From assembly GCA_965279565.1 (NCBI GenBank), contig OZ257249.1:1426001-1490000 (forward strand): a stretch of DNA of 64,000 nucleotides, written 5' to 3'. The DNA is from Tagaea sp965279565. Its GTDB lineage: Bacteria; Pseudomonadota; Alphaproteobacteria; CACIAM-22H2. Positions 33,604 through 41,956 of this stretch are shown in pieces (the first letter of the stretch is position 1; every line of letters begins with the position of its first letter). Below the pieces are notes generated by a model. It had not been told where the DNA came from and did not search any database. It saw only the letters and a program-made list of their open reading frames with translations. A program made the translations under genes and the position numbers.

Positions 33604-34880
33604 TTTATTGTCGCCGCTGCGTCTACCCGGCGAACCATCCGCTGGGGCTTACGTTCGACGAGGCCGGCGTGTGCAGCGGTTGCCGCGTGCACGAGGAGAA
33701 GGACTCGCTCGACTGGACGGCACGCGAGAAGCTTCTCAAGGACATTTTCGACGGATACCGCGACCGCTCGGGTGGGCGTTACGACTGCATCGTGCCGGTG
33801 TCGGGTGCGCGCGACTCGTTCTTCATCGTCGATCTCGTGCGCCGGAAGTACGGGATGACCCCGCTCCTGGTCTCCTACAACCCGCATTACAACACCCGCC
33901 TCGGCATCCGGAATCTCGCTCGCCTGCGCACGCTGACTGACGGCGATTTCGTGCAGCAGGTGATCCAGCCCCAACTCGTGCGCAGGATCATGCGCCAGAC
34001 GCTGCGCACGATGGGAAGCTTCCATTGGCACGCGCTCGCCGGGCAGACCGTCTATCCGGTCCAGATCGCGGTCCGGATGAAGATTCCGCTGATCGTCTGG
34101 GGCGCCCATCAGGGCTGCGACCAGGTCGGCATGTTCTCGCACCTCGACGAGGTCGAGATGACCCGAAAGTATCGATGCGAACATGATCTCATGGGGTTCG
34201 AAGCCGAGGACATTGTCGGCGGCGACGAGAAGCTGATCGAGCGCGAGATGCTGCCCTTCTTCTATCCGCACGACCGCGAGATCGAGCGCGTCGGTGTGCG
34301 CGGCATCTATCTTTCGAACTACGTGCGCTGGGACACCAAGACGCAGCACGAGGCGATGCTCGACCGGTATGGTTACGAGACCGCCGACCAGCAGCGCACC
34401 TTCGATCGCTACAACGACGTCGACAGCGTCCACTACAGCGGCGCGCACGACTGGATCAAATTCATGAAGTGGGGTTACGGCAAGGCGAGCGACCACGCGG
34501 CACGCGAGATCCGGCTGAGGCGGATGACGCGTGCGGAGGGGATCGCGCAGGCCGTGCGGCATTCGCCGATCGAACCCGCCGACATGCCGCAGCTCCTCGA
34601 GTTCGTCGGGATGACGCGCACCGAGCTCGAGACCGCGATCGATCCATTCCGCGATCCGGCGGCTTGGGTTCGCGAGGTGAACGGTACGTGGGCGCTGCGA
34701 AGCTCCGTCGCCGTCGATCCGGAAGCCTACCCGGATGCGGCGCTACCGCGCCGCGAAGCCTGCGAGTTCCGGTTGACACCGATCAAGGCACCCGAGCCTC
34801 CCGGCGGCGCATACACGTTGCTGCATCCGGGTTGGGTCCATGAAGGGCCCGCCCCTGCGGAAACCGGAGGACGTGCATGA
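33600..34880 (+). CDS. N-acetyl sugar amidotransferase-like protein, copy 3, altered PP-loop
   Basis: A 426-residue homologue of WbpG/PseA. The CxxC pairs C4/C7 and C25/C28 are intact, but the PP-loop reads SGARDS (residues 68-73) instead of SGGKDS, losing a loop glycine and the lysine that contacts ATP phosphate. Later family segments (PLIVWGAHQGCDQVG, IKFMKWGYGKASDH) are conserved, and the tail has about 60 extra residues. TTG at 33600 is the start, in a TTGA overlap with hisF; no ATG or GTG fits. It resembles copy 4 (45200) more than copies 1 and 2. It may be a catalytically weakened partner or a variant with a changed substrate. Confidence 0.8.
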   Translation: MIYCRRCVYPANHPLGLTFDEAGVCSGCRVHEEKDSLDWTAREKLLKDIFDGYRDRSGGRYDCIVPVSGARDSFFIVDLVRRKYGMTPLLVSYNPHYNTRLGIRNLARLRTLTDGDFVQQVIQPQLVRRIMRQTLRTMGSFHWHALAGQTVYPVQIAVRMKIPLIVWGAHQGCDQVGMFSHLDEVEMTRKYRCEHDLMGFEAEDIVGGDEKLIEREMLPFFYPHDREIERVGVRGIYLSNYVRWDTKTQHEAMLDRYGYETADQQRTFDRYNDVDSVHYSGAHDWIKFMKWGYGKASDHAAREIRLRRMTRAEGIAQAVRHSPIEPADMPQLLEFVGMTRTELETAIDPFRDPAAWVREVNGTWALRSSVAVDPEAYPDAALPRREACEFRLTPIKAPEPPGGAYTLLHPGWVHEGPAPAETGGRA

Positions 34881-35827
34881 ACAGTGTCGTCGTTGTCGAT
34901 TGTATGGCAAAAGGAATCGATGTCCCGGCCGTGCTTGCCGCGCTCGAACGCGACGGCGTCGTCGTGCTGCGCAACGTGTTTGCGCGCGAAAGCGTGGACG
35001 CGGTCGCGGCGGGCGCGCTGCGGTGGCTTGAGCGTCCGGCGATCGCCGGCACGCCAGGTTACTGGAAGATCGATCACCCGAAGAAGCTGCTTGATCCGTG
35101 CGTGCTCGGAGGACCCGTCTACGAACTGCTCGTCGGCGAACCGATTCTCGATATCGCCGAGAGGTTTCTCGGCAGCGAGTGCGTGCTCGCCGAATCGAAT
35201 CTCAAATACGATGAGCCGGTCGGTTACGGGTACTTTCCGCTGCATACGGACTTTTTCGTCGGCTGGCGCAAGAAGGAAAACACGCTGCCCGTCCTGACGG
35301 CCGAGACACTGCGCAGGCCAGTCGGCCTCGGCGGCGCGATCTACCTGCACGACACGCGCGACGGCGCGTTCTGCTATTGCCTCGGCACGCACAAGCGCGA
35401 GGTACCGCCCGGCTGGCAGGACATCGAAAAGGTTCCGTCGGCTGTCCGCACCGAGATCGAGTCGACAAAAGTGCGGGTCGAGGGACTGAAGGGAGATTTC
35501 GTTCTGTTCGACGACCGCGGCTATCACGGTCCGGATCTGCCTACACCGGTCTCGCGCACCGTCATCCTCGTCGACTATTACAGCGTCGCGGTGTTCGGGC
35601 GCCATGTCGTTACCCCCTACTCGATCTGGAGCACCGATCTCGGGCGTCTGTCCGCGCGGCAGATGCGCGCCCTGGGTGCCGGTGCCGAATCGTGGGGCGA
35701 CGCGTGGAACAGCCTGCATGCCAAGTTCCGCCGCAACCCGTTCTACCGGTTCGTGGTGGCGGCGGTCGAGAACGCCTACCTGCACAGGCATCTGCGCGCG
35801 AAGCTTCGTGCGCTTCGGGGGAAATGA
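34877..35827 (+). CDS. Phytanoyl-CoA dioxygenase-like Fe(II)/2-oxoglutarate oxygenase
   Basis: A 316-residue protein with a cupin-type iron site: H123 and D125 in LHTDFFVGW and H217 in DDRGYHGPDLP, with the 2-oxoglutarate-binding Arg a few residues on (VSRTVILVDYY). This fits the PhyH family. It begins near an FARESVDAVAAG segment typical of the group's N-terminus. The gene is coupled by ATGA to the amidotransferase copy upstream and by ATGA to the FkbM methyltransferase downstream. Hydroxylation of a sugar, lipid or acyl decoration is plausible; the substrate is unknown. Confidence 0.75.
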   Translation: MNSVVVVDCMAKGIDVPAVLAALERDGVVVLRNVFARESVDAVAAGALRWLERPAIAGTPGYWKIDHPKKLLDPCVLGGPVYELLVGEPILDIAERFLGSECVLAESNLKYDEPVGYGYFPLHTDFFVGWRKKENTLPVLTAETLRRPVGLGGAIYLHDTRDGAFCYCLGTHKREVPPGWQDIEKVPSAVRTEIESTKVRVEGLKGDFVLFDDRGYHGPDLPTPVSRTVILVDYYSVAVFGRHVVTPYSIWSTDLGRLSARQMRALGAGAESWGDAWNSLHAKFRRNPFYRFVVAAVENAYLHRHLRAKLRALRGK

Positions 35828-36732
35828 TCGTGGCGATTTCGGGTTTGCGCCGGCTCTGGAACCGGGCGCGGATGGTGCAGCGGTTCGTGCAGGCGGGTGG
35901 GCGACTGCGCTACGATCGCGAGATCGGAACTTTCGTCGCCGAGGGGAAATTCGATGGGGGAGTGCACGTCGGCGTCTGCGTGCGTTCCTACCGCGAGTTG
36001 CGGCGTGTCCATGAGTTCGGCCGCGGCCCTCGGGTCGATGCGGTCTGGCGTTGGCTCAACTGGATCGGCGACTGCACGACGCTTTTCGACGTCGGCTCGT
36101 CCAACGGCCTGGAGGGCCTCTACGCGATGCACCGCCACGGCTGCGCGGTCGTATTCATCGAACCCTATACGCCGAGTATCGAATCGCTTCTGAAGTCCGT
36201 CTTTGTCGCCCGGCGGCGCGTGCCCGCCGCAGCCCGCGCCGAGATCGTGCATGCCGGCTGCGGCGACAGCGACGGCTATGCGCGGCTGCTGATGCACGGC
36301 GCGCCGAACGCCGGCGAGAACATGAACACGTTCGGCGACGCATCCGATTATATCCGGTATGCGGGCGACAATCCGCGCGAGCGCGTGGCGATCTCGCAAT
36401 GGGTTAAGGCGGTCTCGCTCGACGCGCTGGTCGGCACGTACGGCCTGCCGAGCCCGAGCCACGTCAAGATCGACGTCGACGGATTCGAGTGCCGGGTCCT
36501 CGCCGGTGCCGCGAACCTGCTCGGGTCCGGGCAGGTCGTATCGTGGGCGATCGAGGCGAACGGCGACGACAACATCGTCACCGTCGACGCCGCCCTACGC
36601 GGTGCCGGCTACGTCGAGGCCGAACGTTTCGTGCACTATCCCGGCATCGTGCCGCCGACGATGGACATCGTCTATGTGCGGCCCGAGCGCCTCGCCGACT
36701 GGCAGGCCTTCGCGTGCGGTCCGCGCACCTGA
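35824..36732 (+). CDS. FkbM-family methyltransferase
   Basis: A 302-residue protein with the SAM motif LFDVGSSNGLEGLYAM near residue 84 and the FkbM hallmark VKIDVDGFECRVLAG near residue 218. FkbM enzymes O-methylate polyketide or sugar hydroxyls. The N-terminal 70 residues are basic and may contact membrane or glycan. It is coupled by ATGA to the PhyH-like gene, suggesting hydroxylation followed by O-methylation. A 16-bp gap with GGAAGGA leads to the next aminotransferase. Confidence 0.8.
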   Translation: MIVAISGLRRLWNRARMVQRFVQAGGRLRYDREIGTFVAEGKFDGGVHVGVCVRSYRELRRVHEFGRGPRVDAVWRWLNWIGDCTTLFDVGSSNGLEGLYAMHRHGCAVVFIEPYTPSIESLLKSVFVARRRVPAAARAEIVHAGCGDSDGYARLLMHGAPNAGENMNTFGDASDYIRYAGDNPRERVAISQWVKAVSLDALVGTYGLPSPSHVKIDVDGFECRVLAGAANLLGSGQVVSWAIEANGDDNIVTVDAALRGAGYVEAERFVHYPGIVPPTMDIVYVRPERLADWQAFACGPRT

Positions 36733-36748
36733 TGGAAGGACTCCTCCG

Positions 36749-38032
36749 ATGACGCAACTTGCCCTGCTTGGCGGCAGGCCGGTCCTGCCGGCGCCGCTGA
36801 CCCCGTACCGTTCTTTGGGTGATGCCGAAAGACGTGCTGTCGTCGAGGTCGTGGATTCCGGCTGTCTGTCCGGCTTCTACGGAAGTCCGGGCGAGGAGTT
36901 TTTCGGCGGCCCGAAGGTGCGCGCGTTCGAGCAGGCCTGGCGCGAGGCGTACGGCGTGGCGCACGCGGTCACCGTCAACTCGGCGACGTCCGGTCTCATC
37001 GCGGCGATGGGTGCGGTCGGCGTAACGCCCGGCGACGAGGTCATCGTGCCGGTCACGTCGATGTCGGCGACCGCCGTCGCCTGCCTGTTCTACGGCGGCA
37101 TCCCCGTTTTCGCCGACATCGAAGACAGCACTTTCTGCGCCAGCCCCGAGACCATCGCGGCCCAGATCACGCCCCGCACGCGAGCGATCGTCGTGACCAA
37201 CCTGTTCGGGCATCCGGCGGAACTGGCGGCATTGCGCGCGCTCGCCGACCGGCGCGGCATCTATCTGGTCGAGGACTCCGCACAGGCGCCGCTAGCCTTC
37301 GAAGGCGAACGGCGGGCCGGCACCGTGGGACATATCGGCATCTACAGCCTCAACTACCACAAGCACATCCATACCGGCGAAGGCGGGGTGTGTGTGACGG
37401 CAGATCCGGACCTGGCCAAGCGCCTCGAACTGATCCGCAATCATGCCGAAAACGGTGCCGTCTGGCGCGGGATCGACGATCTCGTCAACATGGTCGGCAT
37501 GAACCTGCGCATGACCGAGCTGGAAGCGGCGATCGGCATCGAGCAGCTGCGCGGGATCGACGGGCATGTCGGCACACGCGAGCGGATCGCGAAGCACCTA
37601 AGCGCCGTCGCAGGCGAACTCGAAGGCCTGACGCCGCCGGTCGTGCGCGAGGGCTGCCGCCACAACTACTATTGCTGGACGATGCGGATCGACGCGCACG
37701 GGCTCGGCGTGTCGCGCGACCTGTTCGCCAAGGCGCTTGCGGCCGAAGGGTTCCCCAATTTCGTCGGCTACGTGGCGCCGCTGCATCGTCTACCGATGTT
37801 CCGCAAGCGCCGCGCGATCGGGCGCGACGGGTTCCCGTTCAACCTCACCAATCGCAGCTATGCCGACGGCATGTGCCCGGTCGGGGAGCGCCTGCATGCC
37901 GAAGACCTGATCCTGTTCGAGCCGTGCGCCTGGGCGATCGACGATTCGACGCTCGACGCACTCGGCGACGCGCTGCGCAAGGTCCACGCGGGCCTGCCCG
38001 CACTGCGGGCAGCACCGGTGGCGGCGAAGTAG
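36749..38032 (+). CDS. DegT/DnrJ/EryC1/StrS aminotransferase family protein
   Basis: A 427-residue PLP enzyme, longer than typical sugar aminotransferases. The Schiff-base lysine is K205 in LNYHKHIHTGEGG, and the PLP-contact segment is LVEDSAQAPLAF. NSATSGLIAAMGA is the phosphate-binding region. An insertion after the active site (WRGIDDLVNMVGMNLRM) and the tail NLTNRSYADGMCPVGER set it apart from PseC. It starts 16 bp downstream of the FkbM gene and 5 bp before the SpsF-like gene. It probably aminates a keto sugar made by the oxidoreductase at 38772. Confidence 0.82.
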   Translation: MTQLALLGGRPVLPAPLTPYRSLGDAERRAVVEVVDSGCLSGFYGSPGEEFFGGPKVRAFEQAWREAYGVAHAVTVNSATSGLIAAMGAVGVTPGDEVIVPVTSMSATAVACLFYGGIPVFADIEDSTFCASPETIAAQITPRTRAIVVTNLFGHPAELAALRALADRRGIYLVEDSAQAPLAFEGERRAGTVGHIGIYSLNYHKHIHTGEGGVCVTADPDLAKRLELIRNHAENGAVWRGIDDLVNMVGMNLRMTELEAAIGIEQLRGIDGHVGTRERIAKHLSAVAGELEGLTPPVVREGCRHNYYCWTMRIDAHGLGVSRDLFAKALAAEGFPNFVGYVAPLHRLPMFRKRRAIGRDGFPFNLTNRSYADGMCPVGERLHAEDLILFEPCAWAIDDSTLDALGDALRKVHAGLPALRAAPVAAK

Positions 38033-38037
38033 CGAAC

Positions 38038-38775
38038 GTGCCGCGCACAGTCGCAAGCATCGAGGCACGCATGGCGTCGACACGGTTGCCGGGGAAGGTC
38101 CTTGCGGACATCGGCGGCATACCGATGCTTTCGCTGATCGCCCGGCGCCTCAGGCTGGCACGAAGGGTCGACGATATCGTGCTGGCGACGTCGACATCGC
38201 CTGCTGACGACGCGCTCGCCGCATGGGCCGGAAGCGAGGGCGTGGCCGTCCATCGTGGCAGCGAGGACGATGTGCTGGCCCGCGTCGTCGGCGCGCAGCG
38301 CATGATGAGGGGCGAGGTCGTCATCGAAGTCTGCGGCGACACGCCGCTGATCGATCCGGGTTTCGTCGATCGCGCCGTCGAAACGTATCTCGCGGGTGGC
38401 TGCGACGTCGTGACCAACACGGTCCGGCCGAGCTATCCGCAGGGCAGCGAAGCTCAGGTCTTCGCCTTCTCGGCGCTGGACGAGGTCGAGCGGACCGTCA
38501 CCGATGCGGCAGTCCGCGAACACGTGTCGCTACATTTCTACGAGAACCCCCGATATCGCATCGCGCATCTCGAGGCGCCCGAGGACCAACGACTTCCCGA
38601 ACAGCGCCTGCAGGTGGACTATCCGGAAGATCTCGAGCTTGTCCGCGCGATCCATGCGCGCCTGTCGCCCGCGCATGGCCTTTCCTACGGCCTCGCGCAG
38701 ATCGTCGGGCTGCTGCGGCGCGAGCCGCGGCTTGCCGGAATGAACAGTCATTGCGTCGAGAAGGCCGCCCGTTGA
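38038..38775 (+). CDS. Cytidylyltransferase-like protein (SpsF type), copy 2
   Basis: A 245-residue nucleotidyltransferase related to the copy at 23800. The N-terminal loop reads IEARMASTRLPGKV, followed by IPMLSLIARRL and a metal-binding CGDTPLIDPGFVDRA. LQVDYPEDLELVRAI is the usual C-terminal motif. The start is GTG at 38038; there is no ATG that keeps the first strand. The stop is in a TTGA overlap with the oxidoreductase. It likely activates a sugar acid as its CMP form for module 2. Confidence 0.75.
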   Translation: MPRTVASIEARMASTRLPGKVLADIGGIPMLSLIARRLRLARRVDDIVLATSTSPADDALAAWAGSEGVAVHRGSEDDVLARVVGAQRMMRGEVVIEVCGDTPLIDPGFVDRAVETYLAGGCDVVTNTVRPSYPQGSEAQVFAFSALDEVERTVTDAAVREHVSLHFYENPRYRIAHLEAPEDQRLPEQRLQVDYPEDLELVRAIHARLSPAHGLSYGLAQIVGLLRREPRLAGMNSHCVEKAAR

Positions 38776-39794
38776 GCAGCACGCCCTATCGCACGGTCCT
38801 TGTCGGTTTCGGCGCGATCGCGCACGGTCTTTCCGGCGACCGGCGCATGGCGAAGTATTTCCGCTACGCGACCCATGCGCAGGTCCTGCGCGACCATCCG
38901 CGCTTCGACTGGTGCGCGACCGTCGATCCCGACCCGGCAGCGCGGGTGCGTGCCGGGTCGTGGGGAAGCGGGTTCGTCGCGACCTCGCTCGACGGGATCG
39001 ACGCGAAGTGCTCGCCCGAGATCGCCGTGATCGCGACCCCGCCGGCAGCGCGGCTCGACGTTCTGCGCGCCCTGCCGGGCCTGCGTGGCGTGATCGTCGA
39101 GAAGCCGCTTGGCCCCGACGTCGCTTCGTCCCGGCGCTTCGTCGCGGCGTGCGAGGCACGTGGCATCGTCGTGCAGGTCGGGTTGTGGCGGCGCGGCGAC
39201 CGGACGCTTCGACACCTTGCCGCCGGCCGGGCCGCTTCGCTCGGGCGGATCCAGGCGGGCTTCGGCCTCTACGGAAACGGCCTGCGCAACAACGGCGTCC
39301 ATCTGGTCGATCTGGTGCGGATGCAGGCCGACGAAATCGTCGCCGTCCGTGCGCTGGGGCAGGCGACCGCCGTGCGCAGCGCGCCGATCCGCGGCGATGT
39401 GGCGCTGGCTGGTGCGCTGGAACTGCGCTCGGGCGCCGTCGTGACGATCCAGCCGCTCGATTTCGCCGAGTACCGCGAAGTGTCGCTCGACCTGTGGGGT
39501 ACGAAAGCACGCCGGACATTCGACCAGGAGACGCTGCGCGTCGCCGACTATCCGCGCGTCGCCAACCGGGGTCTTGTCGGTGCGCGCGAGATCGCCAGCG
39601 ACCGACCGAATATCCATCCGTCCGGCGTCGGCACCGCCTTCTACGAGCTCTATTCGGATCTTGCCGCGGCGCTCGCGACCGGTCGTGTGCCGTGCAGCGG
39701 TGCGCGCAACGCGCTTGCGGCAGAGGCGGTCGTTGCCGCCCTGTTGCGATCGGCAGTCCGCGGCGGCGCGCGTGTGCGTCCCGGGTCGACATGA
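38772..39794 (+). CDS. Gfo/Idh/MocA-family sugar oxidoreductase
   Basis: A 340-residue oxidoreductase. The Rossmann start is TVLVGFGAIAHGLS, with the EKP motif in GVIVEKPLGPDV (near residue 107) and the substrate-side NNGVHLVDLVRMQADE in the C-terminal domain. TTG at 38772 is the start in a TTGA overlap; no closer ATG exists before the glycine motif. It is only distantly similar to the oxidoreductase at 20529, pointing to a different sugar. Its stop overlaps the capsule-type gene by ATGA. Confidence 0.78.
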   Translation: MSSTPYRTVLVGFGAIAHGLSGDRRMAKYFRYATHAQVLRDHPRFDWCATVDPDPAARVRAGSWGSGFVATSLDGIDAKCSPEIAVIATPPAARLDVLRALPGLRGVIVEKPLGPDVASSRRFVAACEARGIVVQVGLWRRGDRTLRHLAAGRAASLGRIQAGFGLYGNGLRNNGVHLVDLVRMQADEIVAVRALGQATAVRSAPIRGDVALAGALELRSGAVVTIQPLDFAEYREVSLDLWGTKARRTFDQETLRVADYPRVANRGLVGAREIASDRPNIHPSGVGTAFYELYSDLAAALATGRVPCSGARNALAAEAVVAALLRSAVRGGARVRPGST

Positions 39795-40888
39795 CCGGAA
39801 CGGACATTCTCGCCTATGTGGAGGATCCCGGCGCCGCGAATTTCGTCGCAGGGCTCCCGCGCGCGCTTGCGGCAGGCGGTCTTTCGTGCAGGCTGTTCGC
39901 AGGCGGTGATGCGCGCGCGCATCTGGCCGCACTCGGCGAACGCTTCGAACCTTGCGCTTGCGACGCGTCGGCCGACGTGCTTGCCGACGGGGTGAAGCCC
40001 CGGCTCGTGCTTTGCGGAACGGCGGAGAACCGGGACACACTGGGCCTGTCGCTTATCGATGTGGCGCGCATGCGAAGCATCCCGAGCGTCGGCGTGGTGG
40101 ACGGTCCCTCGCATGTGGTCGACCGGTTCCGTGGCCGCACGACGCGTGCGGATGCCCACGCACCGGACCGCATTGTCGTGCCGGATGCGCCGACGGCCGC
40201 CGCGTTCCGGGCAGCGGGCTTCGCGACCGGGCGTATCGCGGTCGCCGGGCACCCCCAGTTCGATCGCGTGCGTGCCGAGCGCCGCCGGCTCGAGGCCGAG
40301 GGGCGCGATGCGGTTCGCCGCCGCGTCGTCCCGGATGCCGCACCCGACGCCCGCATCGCGCTGTTCCTTGCCGAACTGTCGGACGGCATGGCGCCGGACC
40401 TCTACCGGCTTGCGCCGCACTGGACGCTGTCGGGGCGCGGGACGAGCGCGCTGCGCACGCAGATCGCGGTCGAGGAGTTTCTCGATGCCGGGGCCGATCT
40501 CGGCCTGCATCGGATACTGCGCCTGCACCCGAAGAATCGCCCGGAGGAGTACGCCGCATATCGCGGCGAGTTTGCTTCCGTCAGCGCCGGCGGCCTCGCC
40601 TACGATCTCGCGTTCGCCGCCGACCTGGTCGTCGGCCTGACGACCTTTCTGCTGGTCGAGGCTGTGCTTCTGGGGCGTCCGACGCTGTCGATCCTGCCGG
40701 ATCCGGCGCAGGCCGTCTGGCTGCCCAGCGTCGTCGCCGGCCTGACGCCGACCGTCTCCCGGCGCGCGGACATCCTGCCGATGCTGAGGAATCAGCTCGC
40801 GAGCGAGCCCGATCCGGCCCTGACCAACCAGTCCTTTCCCGAAGGCGCGACGGCGCAGGTAGCGCAGATCGTCGCGTCGATGCTATGA
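39791..40888 (+). CDS. Capsule-type GT-B protein, putative transferase, copy 2
   Basis: A 365-residue protein with a two-Rossmann (GT-B) layout. It opens DILAYVEDPGAANFVAGLP, then has IAVAGHPQFDRV linking the halves, ILRLHPKNRPEEY and the C-terminal donor-type pattern VVGLTTFLLVEAVLLGRPT. It resembles CDP-glycerol/capsule-type transferases and the C-terminal halves at 24498 and 47110. It is coupled to the module 2 oxidoreductase by ATGA. It is a candidate transferase for the CMP-sugar made by the copy 2 cytidylyltransferase; this is inferred from position. Confidence 0.6.
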   Translation: MTGTDILAYVEDPGAANFVAGLPRALAAGGLSCRLFAGGDARAHLAALGERFEPCACDASADVLADGVKPRLVLCGTAENRDTLGLSLIDVARMRSIPSVGVVDGPSHVVDRFRGRTTRADAHAPDRIVVPDAPTAAAFRAAGFATGRIAVAGHPQFDRVRAERRRLEAEGRDAVRRRVVPDAAPDARIALFLAELSDGMAPDLYRLAPHWTLSGRGTSALRTQIAVEEFLDAGADLGLHRILRLHPKNRPEEYAAYRGEFASVSAGGLAYDLAFAADLVVGLTTFLLVEAVLLGRPTLSILPDPAQAVWLPSVVAGLTPTVSRRADILPMLRNQLASEPDPALTNQSFPEGATAQVAQIVASML

Positions 40889-40914
40889 ACCGCGCGCCCA
40901 AAGCGAGAGAAATC

Positions 40915-41946
40915 ATGCCCTCTTCGACCTATAAGCCCATCGACCTCACGGGTGCCTCGATCCTGGTCACCGGCGGTGCCGGATCGTTCGGATCGCACTT
41001 CGTGCGGACGGTCCTCGCGACGTCGAAACCTGACCGGCTCGTCGTGTTTTCGCGCGACGAACACAAGCACTACGACATGGAGCGCCGCTTCGCCGCGCAC
41101 GCCAAGCAGCTGCGCTACTTCATCGGCGACGTGCGCGACGTTGACCGGCTCAAGATGGCGATGCGCGGGATCGACTATGTCGTCCACGCGGCCGCCCTCA
41201 AGCACGTTCCGACGGCGGAGTACAACCCGTTCGAGTGCATCAAGACCAACGTCATCGGCGCCGAGAATGTGGTTCAGGCCGCGATCGATACCGGCGTGAA
41301 GAAGGTGATCGCGCTTTCGACCGACAAGGCGGCAAACCCGATCAATCTCTACGGGGCCAGCAAGCTCGCCTCGGACAAGATCATGGTTGCGGCGAACGCG
41401 CTCAGCGCGCGCGTCGGGACGCGTTTCGCGGTGGTGCGCTACGGCAACGTCGTCGGCTCGACCGGCAGCGTGATTCCGCTGTTCAAGCGCCTTCTGGCCG
41501 AAGGTGCCAAGGAGCTGCCGATCACCGACGAACGGATGACGCGCTTCTGGATCACGCTCGACCAGGGCGTCGAATTCGTCCTCTCGTGCCTGCAGATGAT
41601 GGAAGGCGGCGAGGTGTTCGTGCCGCGCATCCCGAGCATGCGGGTCGTCGATCTGGCGCGCGCCATGGCGCCGGGCCTCACGATGCGCACGATCGGCATC
41701 CGGCCGGGGGAGAAGCTCCACGAAGTGCTGATCAGCGAAGACGATTCGCGCTCGACGGTCGCGTTCGACGACCGCTACGTCATCGAGCCGGCCTTCGCGA
41801 CTTGGGAGCGGCGCGGTCACGCCGCGCGCGGCGGCAAGCCGGTACCCGAGAATTTCCGCTACGCGAGCGACACGAACGACGAGTGGCTCGAAGGTTCCGC
41901 GATCGGCGGCCTGCTGGCCAAGCTCGCCTCGCAATCGGCATCCTGA
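40915..41946 (+). CDS. pseB: PseB: UDP-N-acetylglucosamine 4,6-dehydratase (inverting)
   Basis: A 343-residue extended SDR, first enzyme of pseudaminic acid synthesis. The glycine motif is GGAGSFGSHF (about residues 20-29), the conserved SRDEHKHYDMERRF follows, and the catalytic region is STDKAANPINLYGASKLASD with Y146/K150. The PseB fingerprints HAAALKHVPTAEYNPFE and VRYGNVVGSTGSVIP are present. GAGAGA lies 5-10 bp before the ATG at 40915; an ATGA-overlapping ATG at 40885 would add 10 residues. It converts UDP-GlcNAc to the 4-keto-6-deoxy-L-arabino sugar for PseC (48686). Confidence 0.9.
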   Translation: MPSSTYKPIDLTGASILVTGGAGSFGSHFVRTVLATSKPDRLVVFSRDEHKHYDMERRFAAHAKQLRYFIGDVRDVDRLKMAMRGIDYVVHAAALKHVPTAEYNPFECIKTNVIGAENVVQAAIDTGVKKVIALSTDKAANPINLYGASKLASDKIMVAANALSARVGTRFAVVRYGNVVGSTGSVIPLFKRLLAEGAKELPITDERMTRFWITLDQGVEFVLSCLQMMEGGEVFVPRIPSMRVVDLARAMAPGLTMRTIGIRPGEKLHEVLISEDDSRSTVAFDDRYVIEPAFATWERRGHAARGGKPVPENFRYASDTNDEWLEGSAIGGLLAKLASQSAS

Positions 41947-41956
41947 GGAGCACGCA

